The translations under genes and the position numbers were made by a program. From the NCBI GenBank assembly GCA_011525805.1, contig WYBR01000013.1, positions 128,768 to 192,767 on the forward strand: a stretch of 64,000 bases of DNA, read 5' to 3'. The notes below the pieces were generated by a model, which saw only the letters and a program-made list of their open reading frames with translations, had not been told where the DNA came from and made no database searches. Positions 9,323 through 17,220 of the stretch are shown piece after piece. Every line of letters begins with the position of its first letter. The first letter of the stretch is position 1. This DNA comes from Vicinamibacteraceae bacterium. Lineage in GTDB: Bacteria > Planctomycetota > Phycisphaerae > Phycisphaerales > UBA5793.

Positions 9323-9918
9323 GGATCCACCTCCGGCACAATGTGTGCGGCCGCATCCGCGAGGCGGGCGGGGATCAGCACGCGGACGAACTCGACGTCG
9401 AGATGCAGCGCCAGGTCGCCGGGGCGCTTGCCCGCTGGGGCCGGGCCCAGGCGCATCGACGCCAGCCGCGTCAGCCCGGGAAGTTCGTGCAGCGAGTCGA
9501 GCAGCGCCGTCGTCTCGTCGAACGATCCGAGAGCGATGACGTTCCACCCGAAGACCTCGACGCGATCATCGACCGCCTCGGCGCGGCCGGGCGCGGCGGA
9601 CTCGATCTCCAGGCCGCTGCGGCGGATCAGTTCCGCGAGGACGTCGTAGGAGGCGTTGGGATCGGCGAGCGCCTCGTTGAGCGCTTGAAGTCGGCCCGTC
9701 AGTGGCGCGATCTCGTCGAGTTGGTGCGCTGCGACGAAGTTCGTGGTCGGCGCTGCGTCTTCCCGGTCGACCGCCTGCTCGGTGAGCTGTGCGCGCTCCG
9801 CCCGAATCCGCGCGAGGCGATCGATCCGCGGCGCTGTGAGGTGCGAAGCGAGCGCAACGAGCGCAGCAAGCACGACGGCGAGGGTGGGCAGGATTCGGCG
9901 AAGGAGACCGGCGTCCAT
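9319..9918 (-). CDS. GspM/PilO-like inner-membrane assembly protein
   Basis: 199 aa. The ATG at 9918 lies 7-8 bases after GGGGAGGAGA; a GTG at 9924 overlapping the upstream stop is an alternative. One N-terminal membrane segment (about residues 8-27) is followed by a coiled coil (IDRLARIRAERAQLTEQAV) and an alpha/beta domain with YDVLAELIRRSGLEIES and a later strand LALHLDVEF. This is the typical shape of PilO and GspM, which dimerise in the periplasm and link the cytoplasmic PilM/GspL platform to the outer ring. It sits between the GspL-like and GspC-like genes, the same order as in T2SS operons. It has little sequence signature of its own, so context carries the call. Confidence 0.65.
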   Translation of the reverse strand: MDAGLLRRILPTLAVVLAALVALASHLTAPRIDRLARIRAERAQLTEQAVDREDAAPTTNFVAAHQLDEIAPLTGRLQALNEALADPNASYDVLAELIRRSGLEIESAAPGRAEAVDDRVEVFGWNVIALGSFDETTALLDSLHELPGLTRLASMRLGPAPAGKRPGDLALHLDVEFVRVLIPARLADAAAHIVPEVDP

Positions 9919-9920
9919 TT

Positions 9921-11699
9921 TCACTTCTCCTCCCCGCCGGCGCTGACGAGGCTGCGGCCCGCGCCGCGTCCGGCGGCCAAGGGCGCGAGGCGCACCTGGA
10001 AGCGGCGCGCCCCGCGGCCGTCTATCTCGACGCGCGCGACCGAGCCGATCGCCGCCGTTTCGACCAGCGGGCTGCGCTGCAGGGCGTCGACGAAGTCGGC
10101 CACCAGCGTCTCGCTCCGCGGCCCGAGGGCGTAGCCTTCGAGTGCCAGTTCGGAAGTCGGCCCGTCGGCGCCGAGGGCGCGCTCCATCGTGCGGCCGTCG
10201 AAGTCCACGCGGATGAGTCGAACCTCCGGTCCGGCGAGCAGCGCGGCCTCGCGGAGCAGGGCGGCGAGGTCCGGCGTGCCCGTCGCGGCGACGACGGCGT
10301 TGCGCACGCGCCGGAACGCGGCGTCGCGGGCCCGCGCCTCGACCGCCTGCTCGGCCCGTCGCTGCGAATCATCGAGGCGGGCGGAGAGATCGTTGACCGC
10401 CTGGCGCTCGCTCGCGATCAGGCGATCCATGCGTTGCGCGTCGGCGGCGAGGAGCGCGGCGGCGACGGCCAGCCCCGCCCAGGCGGCGCGGTTGAAGCGC
10501 CGCACCGCGTGCCGCGCCACGGCGCGGGGCGGAAGGAGGTTCGGACAGCGCGGCAGCACGCGGAGGATCGAGTCGCCGCTGAGGCCGAAGTCGAAGTCAC
10601 TCTCCGCAGCGCGGACCGAGGCGCCCTGTTGGGTCTGCACGGGCGCTTCGACTGCATCGCCGATGATCGACGCCAGCCCGCGCACCGCCGCGCCCGGCCC
10701 GCAAAGCGAAAGGCGCAACTCGCGCCGCTGCGCCTCCGTGAGACCGAAGCGGAGCGACTGCTTGAGTTCCACGATGAGGCGCTGGAGCACGGGTTGAAGC
10801 AGGGGCAGGACGTGCTGGCCGAGCAGGCCGCAGGACGCGTCGAGCACCTGCTCGCGCTCGGGAATCCCGTGGGTTTCAAGAAGACGTGCGGCTCGTTCGC
10901 GCGTCAGGCTGAAATCGGCGCGCGATCCGCTCAGGCTGATGGGGCGGGTGAGCACGTCGACGAGTTGGCCCAGGCCCAGCCCGATCGGTCGGAAGAGCAG
11001 CAGCGAGCCGGCCCCGCTCACCACCAGCCAGGATTGACGAGGCCCGACGAAGAGGCGGCCGTGCGCGACATCGTTCGAGTCGTCGGCGTCGCGAAGGAGC
11101 GACGCGATGAGCACCGCCTCGACGGGAAGCACGCGCTCGAGCGTCAGCCCGGCGCGTTCGAAGAGTTCGTCGACGGCTTCGAGGGCGGCGCGGCGATCGG
11201 CGGCGGCGAGGAGATGCCGGCGCGGCGCCTCGCCCCGGAGATCGCGCGCGACTTCGCACGCATCGGCCAGGGCCGTCGCTTCCCCGGCGCCGAGGGAGCC
11301 GAGCGCGGCGAGCCGCGCCGCAGCGCACGCCTGATGGTCGGAGAGTCCGGGAAGGCTGGTGAGGCGCGTGGCGACAGTCGGATTGTCGTAAAGGACGACG
11401 GCCCGGCGTCCGGCCAGGCCGCGCTGGGCGACCCACGGCCGCAGTGTGTCAAAGAGGGCGCGCACCGCCGCGGGCCAGAGTGATCCACTCTCGGGCAGGT
11501 CAATCTGGAGTCGGGCGACCGTCGATCGCGCCGGCCCGCCGGTCGAGACCTCGACCTGCCCGGGGCTGATGACGAAGACCGCCGGTGAGCGTGCGAATGT
11601 GAACACCCCTTCTGCCCCCTCTTCGACAATCGCACTGCCATTGCCCGGGCGGAACGCCTCCCTTGTGCGAGATCGCGCTGGCGGGTCCGAGGCCGCCAC
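9921..11699 (-). CDS. GspL-like (PilM-PilN type) assembly platform protein
   Basis: 592 aa. The N-terminal ~380 residues have the layout of an actin-fold PilM/GspL cytoplasmic domain, with strands such as AVVLYDNPTVATRL and RLFVGPRQSWLVVSG, and a late glycine-rich LCGPGAAVRGLASII corresponding to the nucleotide-site region. A membrane segment (AAWAGLAVAAALLAA) lies near residue 400, then a coiled coil (ERQAVNDLSARLDDSQRRAE) and a ferredoxin-like PilN domain with LEGYALGPRSETLVADFVDAL. GspL of T2SS is exactly such a PilM+PilN fusion. In known machines it recruits the ATPase GspE to the membrane. It is followed within 3 bases by the GspM-like gene. The start at 11699 is uncertain because no clear ribosome site is seen. 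Confidence 0.72.
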   Translation of the reverse strand: MAASDPPARSRTREAFRPGNGSAIVEEGAEGVFTFARSPAVFVISPGQVEVSTGGPARSTVARLQIDLPESGSLWPAAVRALFDTLRPWVAQRGLAGRRAVVLYDNPTVATRLTSLPGLSDHQACAAARLAALGSLGAGEATALADACEVARDLRGEAPRRHLLAAADRRAALEAVDELFERAGLTLERVLPVEAVLIASLLRDADDSNDVAHGRLFVGPRQSWLVVSGAGSLLLFRPIGLGLGQLVDVLTRPISLSGSRADFSLTRERAARLLETHGIPEREQVLDASCGLLGQHVLPLLQPVLQRLIVELKQSLRFGLTEAQRRELRLSLCGPGAAVRGLASIIGDAVEAPVQTQQGASVRAAESDFDFGLSGDSILRVLPRCPNLLPPRAVARHAVRRFNRAAWAGLAVAAALLAADAQRMDRLIASERQAVNDLSARLDDSQRRAEQAVEARARDAAFRRVRNAVVAATGTPDLAALLREAALLAGPEVRLIRVDFDGRTMERALGADGPTSELALEGYALGPRSETLVADFVDALQRSPLVETAAIGSVARVEIDGRGARRFQVRLAPLAAGRGAGRSLVSAGGEEK

Positions 11700-11927
11700 G
11701 GGCGTGAGGCGGCGCGCTCCGCCGGGCGCGCGTCTGCCAGCACTATCGGCTCATCCGTTCAGGGACTTGGCCGCGGCGGGCGAGTTGGGGAGAGCCGATA
11801 ACGGTCAGACCGCGATTCGGCGGCGCCTTTGAATCGCGCCGGTTCTCCATGGTCGCGCGTGAACGATGCCCATGGCCAGCGGCGACATTGAACTCACGTA
11901 GCGACGACCTGTCTCGCGCCTCTCGCG
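11700..11927. other. 228-base gap inside the secretion operon
   Basis: No gene is seen. An 8-bp inverted repeat, CGCGATTC (11811-11818) with GAATCGCG (11831-11838), lies in the middle. It could end or attenuate transcription after the beta-helix gene, but lacks a U tract. The gap may also contain an internal promoter for the GspL/M/C-like genes. Confidence 0.4.
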
Positions 11928-13421
11928 CTACCGCTCGATCTCACGCCAGCGAACGAGTTGAAGCGTGCGCCGGGCGTCGGAGTCCGGGTCTCGCTCGACG
12001 GCGCCGAGGTCGGTCAGCGCCCGGCCATCGCCGTCTCCGTCGATCGGACGAACTCGGCCCAGAAGATCGTCGCCGACGGCGGCGCGTCCGCGGCCCGCAT
12101 CAATCGCCGGCGAGCCAGCGGCCGGGGCGAAGTTCCCGGAGGCCGGATCGATCCACTGCGGTTCGGCGCTCTCAATGAGGCCCTCGATCACGGCATGACC
12201 GCGGCCGCGCACAAGCACGCGCACATCGCAGGCGAGCAGGCCGGAGATCGTCAGGCGATCGGTCCGCCCCTCGGCCGCGAGCGCCACGTGGCAGTGAGCG
12301 ATGACGTTGTCGGCCGCGAGCACGCGGCCCTCTTTCGCTTCGACGTCGATCCCAACGCGGCAGCCGGCGATGGAGTTGTGCGCCACGACCGCGGCGGCCT
12401 CTGCGTCGTCGATGCGAACGCGGACGCCGACCGTGCAATCGCTGATGACGTTGTTGGCGATGTGAAGGATGGCGTCGCGCCCTTCGGCGCGGACGTCGAT
12501 GCCGAAGAGTTCGTCGCTGCCGCGCCTCCGCCCCGCGGCGCCGGGGTCGTGCATGGAACCGGCGAGGTAGAGCGGGCCCGCGAGCGCGAGGCGATTGGCT
12601 TCGACCTCCGCGCGAACGCCCGGTCGGGTCGGGTGGTCGCCGCGTCGGCCCCTGCGGGCTGGTCCCTCGCGCGCGTCGTCCTCGTCCGCGCCATCACCGT
12701 AGTCGTGGTCGTGGACGTCGTGGCGCGCTTCATCCTCATCGTCGTCGTGACCACCGTCGTCTTCACCTGCCCGGTCGCGACCGCCGCGGTCGTCGCGCGG
12801 CGGTTCGTCACTCTCTTCGAGTTGCAGGCTGATGCAGGTTCCGCCCTCCAGATCGCGGATGAAGGCGTTGTGCGCGATGCGGACGCCGGCCGTTTCGCGC
12901 ACTTCCACTCCCACCTTGAAGGGCACATGAATGAAGCAGGACTCGATCGTCAGCCCGTCGGCGCGGCGGGCTTCGATGGCGGCGCGCGTCTGCCCGTGAA
13001 GCGTGAGACCCTCGATGCGCCAGTGACGCCGGTCCTGGAGGCGCACTCCCCGCTCGCGCACGCCGTCGCCCTCGATGACGACGGGGCCGGGGAGATCGCC
13101 GGTTCGTGCGCCGCCGGGATCGGCGAGGAGGCGATTGGGGTCGTCGGCCGTGCCGCTGCCCGCCGGCTCGCCACCGCCCGAGCCGATCGAGATCGACTCG
13201 TAGTAGACGCCGGGGCCGACAATGATCGTGTTGCCTGATCCGGTTGCGAGCGCCACGGCGCGCTGGATCGAGCGCAATGCGGAAGCGGAGCTGAATCCGT
13301 CGTTGGCGTCGCTTCCCTCGGCGCGGACGTAGAGCGTCAGGCCGTCGGCCAGCGCCGCGGGCGCAAAGGTGAGTGCCATCAGGGCGCCGGCGGCCGTCAG
13401 AATGCGATTGAACCAATTCAT
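11928..13421 (-). CDS. Exported right-handed beta-helix protein with His/Asp-rich insert
   Basis: 497 aa with a signal peptide ending LADG near residue 27. Next comes a segment typical of pectate-lyase-fold proteins: LYVRAEGSDANDGFSSASAL, SIQRAVALATGSGNTIIVGPGVYYESISI. Parallel-beta-helix rungs follow (WRIEGLTLHGQTRAAIEARR; LTIESCFIHVPFKVGVEVRE; VRIAHNAFIRD; HIANNVISDCTVGVRV; AVVAHNSIAGCRVGIDV). Between rungs, about residues 205-265, sits a hydrophilic insert of Asp, Glu, His, Arg and Gly (DDGGHDDDEDEARHDVHDHD), possibly metal-binding. The tail DLGAVERD is common in this class. It lies between the pseudopilin genes and the GspL-like gene, so it may be a substrate or an accessory surface component of that machine (inference). 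Polysaccharide binding or lyase activity is possible; no catalytic triad can be assigned. Confidence 0.78.
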   Translation of the reverse strand: MNWFNRILTAAGALMALTFAPAALADGLTLYVRAEGSDANDGFSSASALRSIQRAVALATGSGNTIIVGPGVYYESISIGSGGGEPAGSGTADDPNRLLADPGGARTGDLPGPVVIEGDGVRERGVRLQDRRHWRIEGLTLHGQTRAAIEARRADGLTIESCFIHVPFKVGVEVRETAGVRIAHNAFIRDLEGGTCISLQLEESDEPPRDDRGGRDRAGEDDGGHDDDEDEARHDVHDHDYGDGADEDDAREGPARRGRRGDHPTRPGVRAEVEANRLALAGPLYLAGSMHDPGAAGRRRGSDELFGIDVRAEGRDAILHIANNVISDCTVGVRVRIDDAEAAAVVAHNSIAGCRVGIDVEAKEGRVLAADNVIAHCHVALAAEGRTDRLTISGLLACDVRVLVRGRGHAVIEGLIESAEPQWIDPASGNFAPAAGSPAIDAGRGRAAVGDDLLGRVRPIDGDGDGRALTDLGAVERDPDSDARRTLQLVRWREIER

Positions 13422-13487
13422 CGTCGGCCCCCCATCGACCGTTTCTGCCCCGCGCGGCGGCGCCGCTGAGCATCTCTGACCCGCCGT

Positions 13488-13922
13488 CTACTGCACGATC
13501 ATCTGGACGATTCGCTCCGCGCGGCCGCAGCGGCCGGCGCTGGTGATGGTGATGAGCCCGCCTTCGTGCGAGACGGTCACGCGCAGACGGGCCGCGCCCA
13601 GCGCGGGATCGTTGGAATCGTTGCCCTCATCGGAGATCGAGCCGATTCCGCCGTCGCCGTCCTCGTCGGCGTTGAGCATCAGTTCGCGCAAGGCGAGGGC
13701 CATGCCCGATTCCGCCGCGTAGTTGGCGCGGATCGTCTCGAAGCGATCGACGGCCACGCCCTGCTCGCTGACGCCGCTCATGAGCAGCGAGGCGACGGCG
13801 ATCTCGAGGATGAGCAGCAGAACGATCACGACCGCGAGGACGCTTCCCGTGCGGCGGTGGCGCGGCGACGCCGCGGCGGCGAGGCGAACCTCTTCGGCGC
13901 TTCGGTCGGTGCGGACATTCAC
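13488..13922 (-). CDS. GspK/PilX-like minor pseudopilin-type protein
   Basis: 144 aa from a GTG at 13922 that overlaps the upstream stop (GTGA) and follows GGAGGCGC. A basic leader (SPRHRRTGSVLAVVIVLLLI) runs into one hydrophobic helix (about residues 27-50), then FETIRANYAAESGMALALREL, the helix that commonly follows the membrane segment in GspK/PilX-like proteins. An acidic Asp/Gly loop (DEDGDGGIGSISDEGNDSND) and a short beta-rich domain end the protein. It lacks the FTLIE-type prepilin motif and is much shorter than classical GspK. Position after GspG/H/I/J-like genes supports the K slot. In known systems the K subunit caps the pseudopilus tip. Confidence 0.62.
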   Translation of the reverse strand: MNVRTDRSAEEVRLAAAASPRHRRTGSVLAVVIVLLLILEIAVASLLMSGVSEQGVAVDRFETIRANYAAESGMALALRELMLNADEDGDGGIGSISDEGNDSNDPALGAARLRVTVSHEGGLITITSAGRCGRAERIVQMIVQ

Positions 13923-14482
13923 GGCGCGCCTCCCATCATCGCGCAGCGAAGGAAGATCCGCGTTTGCAGCGACTCGGTCAGCCCCTGCCTGGTCAGGGCG
14001 AGGCGCAGGGCGAGGCGGCGGATCCGCGGCCGGTCCGCCGGCGCGACTGAGGCGCCGACGAGCAGCGGCCGGTTCGACTCGTCGAAGTAGGCGATGCTGA
14101 ATTCCGAGACGCCGTTGCACAGGAGTCGCTCGGCCGCGCCATCGGCCGCAAGCAGAAGGTCCGACCCATCGAGCCGCAACCGCGAATCGTCGCCCCACGC
14201 AAGCACCGAGGCGGAGGCCTCGGTGATGTGCGGGGCCGGCGCGCCCGCGGCCGGATCGGCGTCGATCTCCCGCAGTTCGCGCACAAGGCGATCGAGCGTC
14301 ACGCTCGCTTCGCCGTGCAGTTGCATCCGCACGCTCGAATCGACGAATGCGGCGGTGGCGCTGAGGATGAGCGACGACGTGACGCCCCCGAGCACGCCGA
14401 GGAGCACGATGACGGCGATCACCTCGACGAGGGTGAATCCGCCGCGCGGCGAGTGGCGGCGAGGCGCAAGGCACTCAATCAT
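13919..14482 (-). CDS. GspJ-like pseudopilin
   Basis: 187 aa. I use the ATG at 14482, which overlaps the stop of the previous gene (ATGA); a GTG 9 bases upstream is an alternative. The leader ends in RGG, directly followed by FTLVEVIAVIVLLGVLGG, a prepilin-peptidase site with Gly at -1, Phe at +1 and Glu at +5. The remainder is a soluble domain with HGEASVTLDRLVRELREID, typical of the J minor pseudopilin, and a single late Cys pair (CN; RCAMM). It would be processed by a prepilin peptidase not present in this window and packed into a pseudopilus tip complex with the I- and K-like products. Confidence 0.75.
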   Translation of the reverse strand: MIECLAPRRHSPRGGFTLVEVIAVIVLLGVLGGVTSSLILSATAAFVDSSVRMQLHGEASVTLDRLVRELREIDADPAAGAPAPHITEASASVLAWGDDSRLRLDGSDLLLAADGAAERLLCNGVSEFSIAYFDESNRPLLVGASVAPADRPRIRRLALRLALTRQGLTESLQTRIFLRCAMMGGAP

Positions 14483-14913
14483 GGCCCCCACTCCGTCAGG
14501 ACGGCGGCGACTTCGAGCGTCCGCGGGCGCCCGCGCGAGTCGGTCCAGGTCACGGCGACGGTGACGGTCTTACAGCCCGCGCCGGCGGTGCGCAGGTCCG
14601 GCCCCGATTCGACGATGCGCACGGAGCGGCTGAACGCGGAGTGATCCCGGACGGGCGACTCGTCGGGATAGTTGGCCGCCGCGACGAAGTCGTAGCCGCG
14701 GGTGGCGCTGCGCCAGTCGGCGAGGATGTCCTCGAGGCGCTCGGCCGCCAGCCAGCGCGCCTGCGAGAAGCGCACGGGATCGATGCGGTCGATCGTCGCC
14801 TGTCGCAGGGCGAGGAGCATCGGCGGGATGGCCACGGCGAGGATCACCATCGCCGCGATCATTTCGATGAGCGTGAAGCCGTTCTGCCGAGGGTGTCGGG
14901 GTAGCGATCTCAT
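14479..14913 (-). CDS. GspI-like pseudopilin
   Basis: 144 aa with leader MRSLPRHPRQNG and a cleavage site before FTLIEMIAAMVILAVAIPPM, matching prepilin N-methylation signals (Gly at -1, Glu at +5). After the hydrophobic helix comes RWLAAERLEDILADWRS, the amphipathic continuation, and a small beta domain ending TVAVTWTDSRGRPRTLEVAA. Length and position between the H-like and J-like genes fit GspI. It is coupled to the next gene by a 4-base overlap. The upstream gap is 39 bases. Confidence 0.75.
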   Translation of the reverse strand: MRSLPRHPRQNGFTLIEMIAAMVILAVAIPPMLLALRQATIDRIDPVRFSQARWLAAERLEDILADWRSATRGYDFVAAANYPDESPVRDHSAFSRSVRIVESGPDLRTAGAGCKTVTVAVTWTDSRGRPRTLEVAAVLTEWGP

Positions 14914-14952
14914 GGCGGCGATCCGTGCCTTGGGAATTGAGGCGCCCGCGAA

Positions 14953-15498
14953 CTACTGCAGCCGGTGAACGAAGCCCGTTCTCGCGGTGATGCGGATGAC
15001 GTGGCCGCCCGAGAGGCTGATGGTGGCGTCCTCTTCGAGCACGGTCTCTCCGCCGGCGAGGGGCCGGCCGCGGCTGTCGAAGCCGATCTCGGCGCTTCCC
15101 TCGACGTCCACGCCTTCGAGGGCAACGCCGCGCCACTCGCCGCGATCGTATTGAACGACGAACGGCTTTCCGGTGGAGTCGTCGATCATGGGCTGGCGGC
15201 CGGCGCGGCCGGCGGGGTCGGCCTGCTCGATGAAGAGGGCGTAGCGCTGGGCCTGCGCGTCGAAGACCACCCACGTGCGCAGGCCGCGGGCCACGGAGCG
15301 CTGGCGGGCGAGTTGGAGGTCGCGCACGAGGCGCGAGGCGGCGGCGGACTGGCGCGTCGCGCCCAGATTCGTCAGCGCCGGAACGACGACTGCGCTGATA
15401 GCCGCGAGGATCAGGAGAACGGCCAGCAGTTCAGTCAGCGTAAAGCCGCCGCTCCGCGCGCCGGATCGGCGGCCGAGGATCGCCTCAGTGCGACACAT
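14953..15498 (-). CDS. GspH/FimT-like pseudopilin
   Basis: 181 aa. Start at ATG 15498, six bases after the stop of the GspG gene; a GTG one codon upstream is possible. The leader ends in SGG before FTLTELLAVLLILAAISA, a standard prepilin site. The next part, TRQSAAASRLVRDLQLARQRSVAR, is the hallmark of the GspH/FimT family (a helix with repeated Ala and Arg and an LQLARQ-like core). The C-terminal domain is beta-rich with IGFDSRGRPLAGG, the F-D/N-xxGRP-like loop of this family. It would be a minor subunit of the pseudopilus. Confidence 0.8.
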   Translation of the reverse strand: MCRTEAILGRRSGARSGGFTLTELLAVLLILAAISAVVVPALTNLGATRQSAAASRLVRDLQLARQRSVARGLRTWVVFDAQAQRYALFIEQADPAGRAGRQPMIDDSTGKPFVVQYDRGEWRGVALEGVDVEGSAEIGFDSRGRPLAGGETVLEEDATISLSGGHVIRITARTGFVHRLQ

Positions 15499-15503
15499 CA
15501 CGA

Positions 15504-15932
15504 TTACCAGGTGTTCTCGCCAACCGTGCCGGTGTTGGCCCAGAACTTACCAGTCGCTTCGTCGTAACACCACCCGCGGTTCCCGGAAACGGGCGGATTC
15601 GCGGAATCCCACGTCGCGGCGAGGATCCGGTTGTCGCCGTTGTAGGGATTCTCGGGAATCGCCTCCTGCATGACCGTCCCCACGGTGCGAAGCTGGGCGA
15701 TGGTGGGATAGACGGGCGTTCCGTTGACGGCGGAGTTGCTGTAGAAGTTGGCGATGGCGCTGCGGACGCCGCCGAGCGCGCCGCGGCAAGCGGACTCCTT
15801 GGCCTTGGCGGAGTAGTCAAAGAACCGCGGCAGGGCCACGCCGGAGAGAATGGCGAGGACGACGATCACGGCGATGAGTTCGATGAGGGTGAAGGCGCCG
15901 CGGCGTGCGGCGAGCGAGCGGGTTGAAGACAT
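15504..15932 (-). CDS. gspG: Major pseudopilin, GspG type
   Basis: 142 aa from ATG 15932, which follows AAGGAAGG at 8-nt spacing; the frame extends about 100 codons upstream over the end of gspF, but without a signal. The leader MSSTRSLAARRGA precedes FTLIELIAVIVVLAILSG. The residue before the cleavage point is Ala rather than Gly, a tolerated but less common choice. After the helix come YSAKAKESACRGALGGVRSAIANFY, PENPYNGDNRI and GWCYDEATGKFWAN, the calcium-loop and C-terminal pattern of planctomycete type II secretion pilins. Two Cys are present. It would form the pseudopilus shaft. The adjacent gspF and gspE supply the platform and motor. Confidence 0.85.
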   Translation of the reverse strand: MSSTRSLAARRGAFTLIELIAVIVVLAILSGVALPRFFDYSAKAKESACRGALGGVRSAIANFYSNSAVNGTPVYPTIAQLRTVGTVMQEAIPENPYNGDNRILAATWDSANPPVSGNRGWCYDEATGKFWANTGTVGENTW

Positions 15933-16017
15933 GATCCGGACCTTCCTTTCATCCACCTGAGACACGGGACATTTCCAGACGGCGGCCGACAGGCCGCGAA
16001 ACCGGGGGGTGAGACGT

Positions 16018-17220
16018 TCAGCCCGCCACGGCCATTGAGTTCCACATCGGCAGAAAGATGGCCAGCGCCAGGCCAAGCACGACGCCCGCGAGGGACACGA
16101 CGACGACCGGCTCGATGAGCGTGGAGATGTTGCGGGTGACGTGGGCGAGTTCGCGGTCATAGTGCCGAGCGATGATGCGGCACATCTCGGGCAGTTCGGC
16201 GGACTGCTCTCCGGCGGAGATGAGCCGCCGCGCAAAGCCGGTGATGTAGGGACAGTCGCCGAGCACCTCCGCCAACCTTCCTCCCTGCGAAACCTGGGCC
16301 GCGAGCCGTCGGGCGTCGTCGAGCATCAGGGGCCGCCCCGCGGCTCGCCCGCCCATCTCCAGGCCGTCCATCATCGACAGGCCGCTGGAGAGCGACAGGC
16401 CGAAGACGTGCGCAAACCGCGCGAGCGCCGCCGCCTGCAGGGCCCGGCGGATGACGGGCAGGCGGTGCAGCCATCGGTCCAGCACGCGGCCGCCATGAGC
16501 GGTCCGCGCCGCGCGCCGCCACAGGAAGAGACTGAGCGCGATGCCACCGGCAATGATCCACCAGTATGACGTAACGCCCTGGCTGATTCCCATAACCACG
16601 CGCGTCGGCAGCGGCAGGTCCAGGCCGCGCGACTCGAACATCGTCACGAAGCGAGGCACGACCGCCACCATGAGAAATGCCACCGCGGCGACCAGCGCCG
16701 CCAGCACGCACACGGGGTACATCAGGGCCGAGCGCAGCCCCGCCCGCGTCTCCATCTCGCGATCGAGCATCTCCGCGAGGTGGGAGAGGATGCGCACGAG
16801 GTTGCCGCTCTTCTCCGCCGCGTGAATCGTCTCGACGTAGACGTCCCCGAAGACGGGGCGGTACGCACCCATCGCGGCGGTGATGGTGCTGCCGGCGGAG
16901 ATGCTCGCGGCGATGTCCTCGATCATCTCGGCCATTGGTCCGGAGGGCTCTTCGCGCGCGATCGACCGGAGCCCTTCGGCGATGGGAATGCGCGCCTCGA
17001 CGAGCACGGAAAGTTGGTAAGTGAACTGGCTGACGTCGCGCAGGGAGAGTCGGCGAGCGGCGAGGCGCCGGCTCCGGCGGGCCTCGCGCACCGCGATGGG
17101 CGTGAGGCCGGATGAGGAGACGCGGCGGTAGGCTTCGTCCCACGTGCGGGCCTCGGTCACCCCCCGGCGTGTGCGGCCGGCGGCGTCCACCGCCTGAAAC
17201 TCGTAGGTCAGGGCCGTCAC
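16018..17220 (-). CDS. gspF: Type II secretion / type IV pilus inner-membrane platform protein GspF
   Basis: 400 aa, the normal length. Starts with GTG overlapping the gspE stop (GTGA), so translation is coupled. The N-terminal ~60 residues (TYEFQAVDAAGRTRRGVTEA) are the usual small cap. Two homologous T2SSF domains follow: the first from about residue 65 (FTYQLSVLVEARIPIAEGL, then HAAEKSGNLVRILSHLAEML), the second from about 265 (FAHVFGLSLSSGLSMMDGLE, then ISAGEQSAELPEM). Three membrane helices lie near 165-190, 210-232 and 370-393. GspF is the polytopic protein turned or gripped by GspE during pilus assembly. Confidence 0.93.
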   Translation of the reverse strand: MTALTYEFQAVDAAGRTRRGVTEARTWDEAYRRVSSSGLTPIAVREARRSRRLAARRLSLRDVSQFTYQLSVLVEARIPIAEGLRSIAREEPSGPMAEMIEDIAASISAGSTITAAMGAYRPVFGDVYVETIHAAEKSGNLVRILSHLAEMLDREMETRAGLRSALMYPVCVLAALVAAVAFLMVAVVPRFVTMFESRGLDLPLPTRVVMGISQGVTSYWWIIAGGIALSLFLWRRAARTAHGGRVLDRWLHRLPVIRRALQAAALARFAHVFGLSLSSGLSMMDGLEMGGRAAGRPLMLDDARRLAAQVSQGGRLAEVLGDCPYITGFARRLISAGEQSAELPEMCRIIARHYDRELAHVTRNISTLIEPVVVVSLAGVVLGLALAIFLPMWNSMAVAG

